Shown: positions 1 through 7,080 of the stretch, piece after piece
Layout of the letters: the number at the start of each line of letters is the position of its first letter
How positions within the stretch are numbered: position 1 is the stretch's first letter
DNA from: Planctomycetales bacterium
Lineage (GTDB): Bacteria; Planctomycetota; Planctomycetia; Isosphaerales; Isosphaeraceae
Assembly (NCBI GenBank): GCA_027451885.1
Contig: DAIDHX010000205.1
Location: 1-37,324 of the forward strand
DNA length: 37,324 nt
Direction of reading: 5' to 3'
Notes under the pieces: model-generated
What the model saw: the letters and a program-made list of their open reading frames with translations, nothing else
What the model was told of the DNA's origin: nothing
Database searches by the model: none
Position numbers and translations under genes: made by a program

Positions 1-151
1 ACCGAACCCAATCGCGTAAGAAAGTGATGCCAAAAGCGTGTCAGAAATTGGTGCCACAACCGCTGCGCAAAATCCACCAAAGACTATCCGTAATATGAAG
101 CCATTACAGGAGAACCGTCGACTACGAACCGAACCCATTGCACCCTCGCGG

Positions 152-300
152 ACCGAAGCCAACCGACGCCCGCGAACCGAAGCCAAGCGTCGTCGGTGAA
201 GCGAAGCCAAGCTCGCTAGCAAGTGAGGCAATCAACCCAAGAAACCGAAGCCAGGCGATGCTGGCAAAGCGAAGCCAGGCCATGCTGGCAAGCGAAAGTC
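152..300 (+). repeat. Degenerate 24-bp tandem repeat with CGAAGCC core
   Basis: The core CGAAGCC starts at 154, 178, 202, 246 and 270, and a variant (CGAAAGTC) starts at 293. The spacings are 24, 24, 44, 24 and 23, so one unit between 202 and 246 is shortened and degraded. The two best units also contain the inverted repeat GCCAG/CTGGC with a 6-nt loop (252-265 and 275-289 regions), so each could form a small hairpin. Because 24 is a multiple of three, the array reads as an open frame with an 8-residue period, which looks incidental. The units are far too short and close together for CRISPR. Confidence 0.8.
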
Positions 301-703
301 AATCCAAGACTCTAAGCCGTTGCGCCTTCGAGAAACCGGATCCTCGTGTTTCAGTCCGCGGAGCCCTCAACCCGGAGTGTGTTCGCGGTGTCGCGGGTTG
401 ACGAGTCGCTCTAAATGGATCGTGTCGATCGCGACGACTTTGGTCGAGGCCAGGGATTCCCGCCCTGGTCGTTCCTTGACAATTCGGTGGTTTGGGCCGG
501 CGGCGCAGCGCGGGCGCCTGCCTTGTCTGGCCTCGAGGGAAGTTGTGAACCGCGGCTGCATCGCGTCGTAGCCCGGGGTTGGCCGATTCTCTCAAGGCGG
601 GGTTTCTGGGTCGAGGGACGAGTCCTTGCTGGCGAATGTGACTTGAAGGTGTGAATGGGGCGGGGCTCTCGGCTGGGCTGATGGCTCGAGAACGGGGATC
701 GGT

Positions 704-709
704 TAGAAT
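704..709 (+). promoter_or_regulatory. Possible -10 box (TAGAAT) immediately before the sulfatase-like gene
   Basis: TAGAAT ends 7 nt before the ATG at 717. That distance would put the transcription start at or next to the start codon. No Shine-Dalgarno sequence lies between the box and the ATG. No good -35 hexamer is visible 16-18 bp upstream. This is pattern recognition only. Confidence 0.3.
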
Positions 710-716
710 CCTGGTC

Positions 717-2198
717 ATGAACGTCATCGTCGTGGTTGCGAACAGCCTGCACCTGGGATTTCTGGGTGCGTACGGCAATCCGTGGATCGAGACGCCGAAT
801 CTGGACCGCCTGGCGGCCGAGGGGGTCGTGTTCGATCATCATTATCCTGAGAACTTGACCACGCTCCCCACGCGGCGGAGCTGGTGGACGGGGCGGTATG
901 GGTTTCACGATCCAGCGCTCGGCTGGACGCCGCTTGAGCCGGATGAGGTGATCCTGCCCGACCTGCTCTACAAGGAGGGCGTGCAGACAGCGCTGATCTC
1001 GGACGTACCGCTTTTGCGTGAGGCTGGTCTGGGCTACGGCCGCGGTTTTGACGAGGTTTTGTGGGTTCGGGGCGAGGGCTACGACCCCTGGATTCCGCCC
1101 ACCGATCCTCGCGTCAAGCGCGTGCGGCTGGAAGACGAGCCGGGCCTGCGGCTGCCGCCCGAGGATGATCCGGATCATGCCCTGTGGAAGGGGCGCTGGG
1201 AGCAGTTGCTGCGAAACCGCGCGGTCGCCGGCCGCGACGAGGAATCCACGGGAGCAGCGCGAACCGTGCAGGCCGCGATCGACTGGCTCGAGCGGCATCG
1301 GACGCGATCGAACCCGTTCTTGCTCTGGGTCGATCTTTTCAGCCCGCACGGCCCGTGGGATTCGCCCCAGCCATATCGAGATATGTACGTCACCATCGAG
1401 CCTGATGAGTTCGAGATTGGCGAGGAAGGCGACATCGTTCGCGACGAGGACGAGGAAATTGAGATTGATGAGGTCGCCGGTCTCGTGGATGTCCCGGCCG
1501 GGGCTGTGGGAGATGTGCTTTCCGAGGCGGAGCTGTTTCGACTGCGGCGCACCTATGCGGGGGCGGTGACACTGGTGGACAGCCGGCTGGGCCAGCTCTT
1601 CGAGGCGCTCGAGCGCCTGGGCCGGCTCGACGATACGATGATCATCTTCACGAGCGACCAGGGGGAGCCGCTGGGCGAGCACGGGATCGTGCGGCGCTTT
1701 CGCCCCTGGCTTTACGAGGAGTTGATTCACACGCCGCTCATCGTGCGCATGCCCTCGGGCGCGCACGGCGGCACGCGCAAGACCGCGATTGTGCAGACCG
1801 TTGACCTCTTACCGACGATCTGGAGTGCGCTTGGCCTGCCCCCGCTCGATCCCGAGCGGCACGAAATCCACGGTCATGATCTCTTGCCGCTCATTCGCGG
1901 CAAGATGACCAAGGTGCGCGACTATGCCTGCCTGGGGATGGATACCGCGGAATTCGCGATTCGTAACCATCTCTGGCACCTGATTGTGCCAGTTGAGGTG
2001 GATCCTGAAGAGCCGCGGTCCCCGGAGCTGTTTCGCAAGCCCGAGGACCGCTGGGATCACAACAACGTGGTTGAGCAACATCCGGAGGTGGCGGAGCACC
2101 TTGAGCTAACGTTGCGGCGCTGGCTCGAGCTCCTGGTCAAGGGAGGCGCTTTCGAGCCCCCGCTCCTGCGTGAGATCGCCCGCCTGGGCTCGAACTAG
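717..2198 (+). CDS. Sulfatase-superfamily protein, probable pseudoenzyme
   Basis: A 493-residue protein with the overall order of an arylsulfatase / alkaline-phosphatase-superfamily domain: the N-terminal LGAYGNPWIETPNLDRLA stretch, the WWTGRYGF stretch, an SPHGPW motif and a TSDQGEPLGEHG motif. It is predicted cytosolic, with no signal peptide. Residues that normally bind metal or act in catalysis are changed. The Asp-Asp pair near the N-terminus is Asn9-Ser10. The formylglycine position of C-x-P-x-R is Thr49 (TLPTR). The usual Asp-His or Asp-Asn late in the domain is Asp314-Gln315. An acidic insert (about residues 225-260, many Asp/Glu) follows the SPHGPW region. I chose the ATG at 717 because family homology starts there; an in-frame ATG at 651 would add an unconvincing leader. 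The fold assignment is firm, but true sulfatase activity is unlikely, and a Thr-nucleophile phosphodiesterase is the alternative. Confidence 0.85.
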   Translation: MNVIVVVANSLHLGFLGAYGNPWIETPNLDRLAAEGVVFDHHYPENLTTLPTRRSWWTGRYGFHDPALGWTPLEPDEVILPDLLYKEGVQTALISDVPLLREAGLGYGRGFDEVLWVRGEGYDPWIPPTDPRVKRVRLEDEPGLRLPPEDDPDHALWKGRWEQLLRNRAVAGRDEESTGAARTVQAAIDWLERHRTRSNPFLLWVDLFSPHGPWDSPQPYRDMYVTIEPDEFEIGEEGDIVRDEDEEIEIDEVAGLVDVPAGAVGDVLSEAELFRLRRTYAGAVTLVDSRLGQLFEALERLGRLDDTMIIFTSDQGEPLGEHGIVRRFRPWLYEELIHTPLIVRMPSGAHGGTRKTAIVQTVDLLPTIWSALGLPPLDPERHEIHGHDLLPLIRGKMTKVRDYACLGMDTAEFAIRNHLWHLIVPVEVDPEEPRSPELFRKPEDRWDHNNVVEQHPEVAEHLELTLRRWLELLVKGGAFEPPLLREIARLGSN

Positions 2199-4034
2199 CC
2201 GGACGGCGGGTGAGCTGGCGACGGGGTCGCCGTTGGGGAACAGCTCGGCCATATTCAGCGCAGAGCTGCGCAAGCCGGGGATTCCGGAGGCTGTGCGGGT
2301 GGGGGCTGGCCTGGCTCCGGGCGCGACCGAGTTCGAGACAGATTTCGCTGGTGCGGGGGGCGTGGTTGCGTCGGTTTGTGGGGAGGCCTGGGCCGCCTTT
2401 GTGCACCTTTCACAGGTACAGCACGAGCAGCACTTCTTACTGAACATCTTACCGATGCCAGCGCCCATCTCCTTGACCTTGTGCACGAACGCCATGGTGT
2501 ACATGCCTGGTCGCCAATGCCAGTGGCAGTTGCAATGCTCGGTGTGTGACTTTTGGTGGTGATGTTCGTGCTGGGCGGAGGGCTGAGCCTGGGGGGAGCT
2601 TTGCGCGGTCGGCTGGATTTCGAGCGGAGCCTCGGCGGGTGCCTGCGCCTGAGCCGCTGGCACAGCCTCGGGCAGGGTCTTTGCCCTGGGCTTCAAGCCG
2701 TAGGTGGCGGGGAATTCGGCTGCTGGGAACTGAGGCGAGGCGTAGACCCGTTCCTTCGAGCGGAAGAGCGGCCAATGGAACAGCTTCTGACGAGGCTCCG
2801 CGGCCGCCATGGGCGGAGGTGAAGAGTATTGGTACTGCGTCTCCTGGAGGGAAGGTTGGACGGGCGGCTGGGAAGCGGAAGTCGCTGGCTTCCGCGGCTG
2901 AGCCGGAGGCACAGGCGGCGGTGTCGTGGCCGGAGCAGCAGGCGAGGAGGGTGCTGGGGCCGGTGTCGCCGGCTTCATCTGCGAGGGGGCTGGCGCTGGC
3001 TGAGCAGGCTTCGGTGTGGGTGCTGGCTGAGCAGGCTTCGGTGTGGGCGCTGGCTGAGCAGGCTTCGGTGTGGGAGCTGGTGCAGGCGCTGGGGTTGCAG
3101 GCGGAGCCGGCCTGGTCTGCGGCGCGGGAGGCATCTCAGGTGGCGCAGGGGGCGCTGGGGGATTCGCGGGTGGTGCGGGTTTGGTCGAGGGGGTCGTAAT
3201 GGGTGGTGGCGGTGGAATCGCGGGCTTGGTAATCGGCGGCGCGGGGGGGACGGCGGGTTTGGGCGCGGGCTCCTGGAGCTCCGTGGCGTCCAGCGGCAGT
3301 TCGCCGTCATCCAGGAGCGCGGGTGCGGGCAAGCCAGTCTCCGACTTGCGGGCGAGCGTCTGGCCGTCTCCCGGTCCTTGAGTCGGTGAAACAACCGGAT
3401 CACTTGACGCAATTCTTGGTGTAATATCAACATCTGGCATAATCGGTTCGTCATCCGGGAGCAAGGAAGGAGGAGCAGGCGAGGGCTGCTGGGCTTCTGA
3501 TGCACTGGCCGAGAGATCATTCGGCAGAGGCGCATCGCCCAGGCTCGGGGCTGGCCTTGTGACCGCGGTATCATCCTCGTTTGCGCTCGCCGTGCGGGCA
3601 TTCACATCGAGCTCTACGTCACCTTGTTGCGGAGGCAGGCCATGTCCTCTGCCGGGCTTCATTGAAAGATTTTGCGGCGGCATGCCCTGAGCGGATTCAT
3701 CGGGGCTCAAGGGAGCGAGAAGCTGGTGTGTGGATGTGCTGCCGCGGTGGTCACGATTCCAGGGGAAGAGCCGGAAGAGCCCGACCGATCGCGGTGGTTC
3801 CGGCCAGACGTCCTGATACGTGGGGGCTTCGCGATTGGCGATTTGCCGCTCGTTTTCAATGGCTGCGGGATCCACGGGGGCCTGGTTGCCGCGCCACCAG
3901 GAAAAGAGCCCGGTCGGCCGCGCACTCGCGCTCGGCTCCGAGGCGAACCATTCCCGTTGCTGAAATCCTGCACAACCAGGCAGGAGTCCAGTGAAGATGA
4001 TCCCGATCAACACCCATCCTGGCGGCCGTCGCAT
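2106..4034 (-). CDS. Pro-rich lipoprotein with His/Cys-rich segment
   Basis: A 642-residue protein starting with a lipoprotein signal peptide whose lipobox is LPGC (Cys21). Its ATG follows a GGAGG Shine-Dalgarno 6-7 nt away. The middle (about residues 240-400) is almost wholly Pro/Ala/Lys and includes three perfect or near-perfect PAPTPKPAQ repeats. Around residues 487-505 lies a His-rich run (HEHHHQKSHTEHCNCHWHW), followed at about 533-545 by a Cys cluster (KKCCSCCTCERC). Together these look like a metal-binding or disulfide-forming surface region. No enzyme domain is recognised. The last 31 codons overlap the 3' end of the sulfatase-like gene on the other strand. It is probably anchored to a membrane with an extended, disordered stalk. 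Function is unknown; the reading frame and lipoprotein nature are well supported. Confidence 0.8.
   Translation of the reverse strand: MRRPPGWVLIGIIFTGLLPGCAGFQQREWFASEPSASARPTGLFSWWRGNQAPVDPAAIENERQIANREAPTYQDVWPEPPRSVGLFRLFPWNRDHRGSTSTHQLLAPLSPDESAQGMPPQNLSMKPGRGHGLPPQQGDVELDVNARTASANEDDTAVTRPAPSLGDAPLPNDLSASASEAQQPSPAPPSLLPDDEPIMPDVDITPRIASSDPVVSPTQGPGDGQTLARKSETGLPAPALLDDGELPLDATELQEPAPKPAVPPAPPITKPAIPPPPPITTPSTKPAPPANPPAPPAPPEMPPAPQTRPAPPATPAPAPAPTPKPAQPAPTPKPAQPAPTPKPAQPAPAPSQMKPATPAPAPSSPAAPATTPPPVPPAQPRKPATSASQPPVQPSLQETQYQYSSPPPMAAAEPRQKLFHWPLFRSKERVYASPQFPAAEFPATYGLKPRAKTLPEAVPAAQAQAPAEAPLEIQPTAQSSPQAQPSAQHEHHHQKSHTEHCNCHWHWRPGMYTMAFVHKVKEMGAGIGKMFSKKCCSCCTCERCTKAAQASPQTDATTPPAPAKSVSNSVAPGARPAPTRTASGIPGLRSSALNMAELFPNGDPVASSPAVRLVRAQAGDLTQERGLESASLDQELEPAPQR
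3001..3081 (-). repeat. Three tandem 27-bp units encoding PAPTPKPAQ
   Basis: Three adjacent 27-bp copies at 3001-3027, 3028-3054 and 3055-3081 share the plus-strand core TGAGCAGGCTTCGGTGTGGG. They differ only at their last few bases. The repeat is in frame inside the Pro-rich lipoprotein and encodes nine residues per copy. The near identity suggests recent expansion by slippage or unequal crossover, so copy number may vary between strains. Confidence 0.9.
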
Positions 4035-4180
4035 GGCGTGTCCTCCCGCCGCGTCGTCCCTGATTCCTGCCCAATGCCGCGAATCCTGGCCAATCCTCGG
4101 CCCAATTCGCTGCTCTCTTGATCGACTTCGGCACGCTCTCGTTCACTCCGTTTCCATCGGCGCTTTCAGGGTTACTCTGC

Positions 4181-4200
4181 TACAATGATCTTGAAGATCA
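4181..4200 (+). promoter_or_regulatory. TACAAT box fused to a perfect 15-nt palindrome
   Basis: TACAAT at 4181-4186 resembles a -10 element. Its last base begins the palindrome TGATCTTGAAGATCA (4186-4200), which has 7-bp perfect arms around one central base. A dimeric repressor bound here would cover the transcription start. The site lies between the divergent Pro-rich lipoprotein gene and the gene at 4361, about 160 bp before the latter. No clear -35 hexamer is seen, so the promoter call is tentative. The palindrome itself is certain. Confidence 0.4.
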
Positions 4201-4360
4201 CAGAACTCACTTTTGCCAGCGTTTACGCAACGGGAACAGTCAGCGCAATCGTTAGGGTCGGTGGCGGGGTTGGCTCGTACTCGAGTCCGTTTCCACGGTT
4301 CCGGAAGCGGTTCAGGTCTGGAGCGGCGGTCACGCAATCCGGCTCATTGAGGCAGGGACG

Positions 4361-4897
4361 ATGATCGATTCGGAAGCTCTTAAACGTTTCATCAGTGCGC
4401 CGTGGCTGGCGGATGTTCCTCTTGAGTGCAAGCACGCGATTGCCGCGGTGCTGGTGGAGACTCGGGCAAAGGCCGGTTCGGTTTTGCTCGAGCAGGGTCA
4501 GCCGAATGACCATCTAACGTTTCTGATCGAGGGGCAGGTGGACCTGGATCGGGCGATTGGTCACGGGAGGCGTGAGCTGATCACGGAACTCACGGCCCCT
4601 GCAGTGTTTGGCACGACGTCGTTCTTTCAGCCGAAGCCCCCAACAGCGACTGTCCGTGCCGCGTCGGATGTCTGGATGCTCACACTCTATCACCCGGCTC
4701 ACGAACTTTTGCGCCAGGAAAACCCTCGTGCGGCCGAGTCTCTGGCCGTGGCGATTGTGCGTGTGCTCTCGGAGCGATTCGACCTGATCGACCGGCTCTT
4801 CAGTGACTTCATCAAACATGAAACGAAGACCAGCGACCACCCAACCCCGTCAGAGTGGTCCGATTTTCGCGCCCGGCTGTTCGATGAACGGGCATAA
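4361..4897 (+). CDS. Cyclic-nucleotide-binding-domain-like protein (no DNA-binding domain)
   Basis: A 178-residue cytosolic protein with a Crp/Fnr-type cNMP-binding beta-roll over about residues 15-130 (AGSVLLEQGQPNDHLTFLIEGQV is the typical strand/turn pattern) and a short helical C-terminus. There is no helix-turn-helix, so it is a stand-alone sensor or adaptor and not a transcription factor. The phosphate-binding cassette is degenerate. The usual FGE is Phe83-Gly84-Thr85, and the Arg expected before A-T-V is Pro94. It may therefore not bind cAMP or cGMP in the normal way. There is no strong Shine-Dalgarno before the ATG. The gene stands alone, with 180 nt or more of non-coding DNA on each side. 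The family assignment is good; the ligand is unknown. Confidence 0.8.
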   Translation: MIDSEALKRFISAPWLADVPLECKHAIAAVLVETRAKAGSVLLEQGQPNDHLTFLIEGQVDLDRAIGHGRRELITELTAPAVFGTTSFFQPKPPTATVRAASDVWMLTLYHPAHELLRQENPRAAESLAVAIVRVLSERFDLIDRLFSDFIKHETKTSDHPTPSEWSDFRARLFDERA

Positions 4898-5217
4898 TCG
4901 CCTCCTGAGGAATCGGTTAGTAGAATTCCCGGTACGCCAGATCCAGCTCGACTCAGCGATTGATGGGATCTCTGCCTAGCCTCCTTGCATGCTCAGATCC
5001 GATCCTGCAGTTCGTGAAGATTTGTTAGGCAATTCCGATCTGGCTGAGGACTTCAGCCGGAGAGGGGCGAGTTTCGACCGACGTGGTTGATTTTTGGCCC
5101 ATTGAACCGCAAGATAGAGTCACACCAGGCGCGAACTTCGCGGGGCGAGGGGCGGCGGAGCGAATCCTGAGACACTTAGCGCTTTTTCTGGAAAGCGGCC
5201 TGGAAATCTCGCCTTTT
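4898..5217. other. Intergenic stretch before the PIG-L deacetylase gene
   Basis: About 320 bases with no supported gene if the deacetylase starts at 5218. It contains a GGATCT/AGATCC pair of 6-bp arms about 23 nt apart near 4968-5002. It also holds a 13-nt perfect palindrome CGCGAACTTCGCG at 5130-5142. If the alternative GTG start at 5083 were used, the second half would be coding. No T-rich terminator was seen. Confidence 0.4.
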
Positions 5218-6195
5218 ATGACACTTATGGCGACTGAATCGGCCAAATGCTGGCATCCTGTTTTTGAGCGGCTTCTCGGCACGGTGCGAGGGTGTGGCCC
5301 GCATGGCCAGCTCATCGATGTGCGGGAGGTTTTGCGCCCGGTGCTGGGGCCCAATCGGCCGCTCGTGATTCTTTGCCCTCACGCGGATGATGGGGCAATC
5401 ACGGCCGCGTGCCTGCTGCATGAATACGCTGTGCACCGAGGTTTGCCCGTGATCGAGGTGCTGGTCTTTTCGGGCGAGCGCAACGTGGCCGCACCCTGGC
5501 TGAATGTAGAAAAGCGGGTGATTGTGCGGGAAGGCGAGTTCAAGCTCGAGTGCGACGTTCTGGGCGCAGAGGCGGTGTGCTGGGATCTGGAGGCTTACAG
5601 GGCGCCTGGGTACCAGCCCACGGCGTCGGATGTGGACAAGGTGGTGGAATGGTTCAAGGCCCGGAAGCCGGGCGCGGTGATTGTGCCGCCGGCCAATGAC
5701 GCCCACGTGGCTCACCGTGTGACGCGTGCTCTTGCCGCTGTGGGGATTGTGGGTGCAGCGCTCACGGACTGCCTGGTGCTGACAGGCTGGACGCCCTGGG
5801 GGCCGCTGTCGCAGCCGAATGCGTATTTTACCTATAACGGCGAGGCGGAGCGTACGAAGGAGTGGGCGATCCATTGCCACGCATCGCAGGTTTTGCTCAC
5901 TGATTACACGCAATACTGTTCGCATCTGGGCCGGGCCTACGCTGCGCTTACGCGTGAATGGGCTGAAGGCCATAGCCTGGCCGGCCGCGCCCATCGCACG
6001 GATGACCGCTTCGTGGGCGTTGAACTCTTCCAGATCGAGGCCTTTGACCCGCATCGGATCGGGACGTATCCGCCTGACCCGATCCAGATCGCCCTCGGGG
6101 TGCTGAGCGGTCAGATCGCGCCCGAGGAATGCGCAGCCAACCCGTTCGCGCAAGCTGCAAGCCAGGCCAAGCCCTCGGCCGTCGCCTCGGTTTGA
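5218..6195 (+). CDS. PIG-L / LmbE family deacetylase
   Basis: A Zn-dependent N-acetylglucosaminyl deacetylase-family protein of 325 residues from this ATG. The metal motif is P54-H55-A56-D57-D58 (family consensus PHPDD or AHPDD). A second His motif, H163-V-A-H166, fits the family's late His ligands. The segment WAIHCHASQVLLTDYTQYC is the typical C-terminal His region. Members hydrolyse the N-acetyl group of GlcNAc-containing sugars or conjugates. The start is uncertain: ATG at 5218, ATG at 5227, and an upstream GTG at 5083 are all in frame. The extra 45 residues from 5083 add no recognisable domain, and the GGAGAGGGG before that GTG is 15 nt away. The gene lies 49 nt before nagB on the same strand, so a shared amino-sugar pathway is likely. 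The substrate is not identified. Confidence 0.85.
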   Translation: MTLMATESAKCWHPVFERLLGTVRGCGPHGQLIDVREVLRPVLGPNRPLVILCPHADDGAITAACLLHEYAVHRGLPVIEVLVFSGERNVAAPWLNVEKRVIVREGEFKLECDVLGAEAVCWDLEAYRAPGYQPTASDVDKVVEWFKARKPGAVIVPPANDAHVAHRVTRALAAVGIVGAALTDCLVLTGWTPWGPLSQPNAYFTYNGEAERTKEWAIHCHASQVLLTDYTQYCSHLGRAYAALTREWAEGHSLAGRAHRTDDRFVGVELFQIEAFDPHRIGTYPPDPIQIALGVLSGQIAPEECAANPFAQAASQAKPSAVASV

Positions 6196-6244
6196 CCCGC
6201 CCGCGTTCTCACGCCGCTGCTCTCATACCCCGGAGGACTCCCGG

Positions 6245-7048
6245 TTGAAGACGACCGCCGCACGGACCTTGCACCTCTCCGGAATGGACGTGTTCGTGTA
6301 TGCCGATTCGGCGGCGGCGTCGCTCGCCGCGGCGGAACACATCGCGCGCACAATTGAACATGTTAGGTTGTCACGAGGCACGTGCGTGCTCGGACTGGCG
6401 ACGGGTTCAACACCGACGCAGGTTTATGCACACCTGGTCGAGCGTTATCGCGGAGGCGCGCTTTCGTTTCAGGGCGTATCGACCTATAACCTGGACGAGT
6501 ATTACCCGATCGCGGCCAATGATACGCTCAGCTATCATGCTTATATGTACGAACATTTGTTTCGGCATATCGATCTGCTGCCGGCGCGGGCTCACGTGCT
6601 TGACGGGACGATTCCGGAGCCGTTCGTGGCGGAGCACTGCGCCCAGTTTGAGCGGTTCATCGAGGCCGAGGGGGGGCTTGATCTGCAGCTTCTGGGCATT
6701 GGGCGCAATGGCCACATTGGGTTCAACGAGCCGATCGATTTGCCTGTTGAACGCGCGCGGGGACTGCGCACGCGGATGGTGGAGCTTCACCCCACGACGC
6801 GGGCGGATGCCGCGCGGGAATTTGGCTCGGTCGAGCGCGTGATCCCGCGAGCGCTCACGATGGGGGTGGGGACGATTCTCGACGCCCGATCGATCGTGAT
6901 GCTGGCCACGGGCGCGGCGAAGGCGGAGGCCGTGGCGCGGGCGCTCGCCGGCCCGCCGACCATGCAGACGCCGGCGTCGCTGCTGGCGCTTGCGCCCCAG
7001 AAGACGACGTGGTATCTGGATGAAGCGGCCGCACGCGAGGTTGTCTAA
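6245..7048 (+). CDS. nagB: Glucosamine-6-phosphate deaminase
   Basis: A 267-residue isomerase/deaminase that converts glucosamine-6-phosphate to fructose-6-phosphate and ammonia in the cytosol. Clear family motifs in order are LGLATGSTPTQVY (phosphate loop), YNLDEYYP (catalytic Asp region), GIGRNGHIGFNEP (active-site His loop) and ALTMGVGTILDA. The length matches E. coli NagB (266). I chose the TTG at 6245 because a good GGAGG at 6232-6236 sits 8 nt before it. The next option is the ATG at 6284, which would remove 13 residues and has no comparable ribosome-binding site. It follows the PIG-L deacetylase by 49 nt, making a deacetylate-then-deaminate pair. The product fructose-6-P also feeds the pgi reaction encoded further on. 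Confidence 0.95.
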   Translation: MKTTAARTLHLSGMDVFVYADSAAASLAAAEHIARTIEHVRLSRGTCVLGLATGSTPTQVYAHLVERYRGGALSFQGVSTYNLDEYYPIAANDTLSYHAYMYEHLFRHIDLLPARAHVLDGTIPEPFVAEHCAQFERFIEAEGGLDLQLLGIGRNGHIGFNEPIDLPVERARGLRTRMVELHPTTRADAAREFGSVERVIPRALTMGVGTILDARSIVMLATGAAKAEAVARALAGPPTMQTPASLLALAPQKTTWYLDEAAAREVV

Positions 7049-7080
7049 GTGCTTTGGGAAACGCCCTGGTTTTCGAGGGC

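Larger units (their letters stand above)
1..716. other. Left-edge region with no supported gene
   Basis: No convincing protein is seen on either strand. Open frames exist because the DNA is GC-rich, but they are low complexity, lack a ribosome-binding site, or lie antisense to the downstream sulfatase-like gene. The first 300 bases hold a degenerate tandem repeat (annotated separately). The stretch from about 300 to 700 looks like ordinary non-coding DNA with no clear hairpin terminator. A -10-like box sits just before the gene starting at 717. Confidence 0.6.

Noticed and set aside
152-300. CRISPR array
   Set aside because: Units are 24 bp in total with no distinct 25-40 bp spacers, the core is only 7 bp, and no cas gene is present.
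138-401. Open frame of 87 codons in the left-edge repeat
   Set aside because: Its sequence is just the 24-bp repeat read as 8-residue units; it has no ribosome-binding site and no domain.
411-1766. Long minus-strand frame opposite the sulfatase-like gene
   Set aside because: The plus strand has clear family motifs; the minus frame is a typical GC-rich antisense shadow.
2546-3389. Gly/Arg-rich plus-strand frames opposite the Pro-rich lipoprotein
   Set aside because: They are the complement of Pro codons; the minus strand has a lipobox and a good ribosome-binding site.
5083-5217. GTG start at 5083 for the PIG-L protein
   Set aside because: The ribosome-binding site is 15 nt away and the added 45 residues have no family features; kept only as an alternative.
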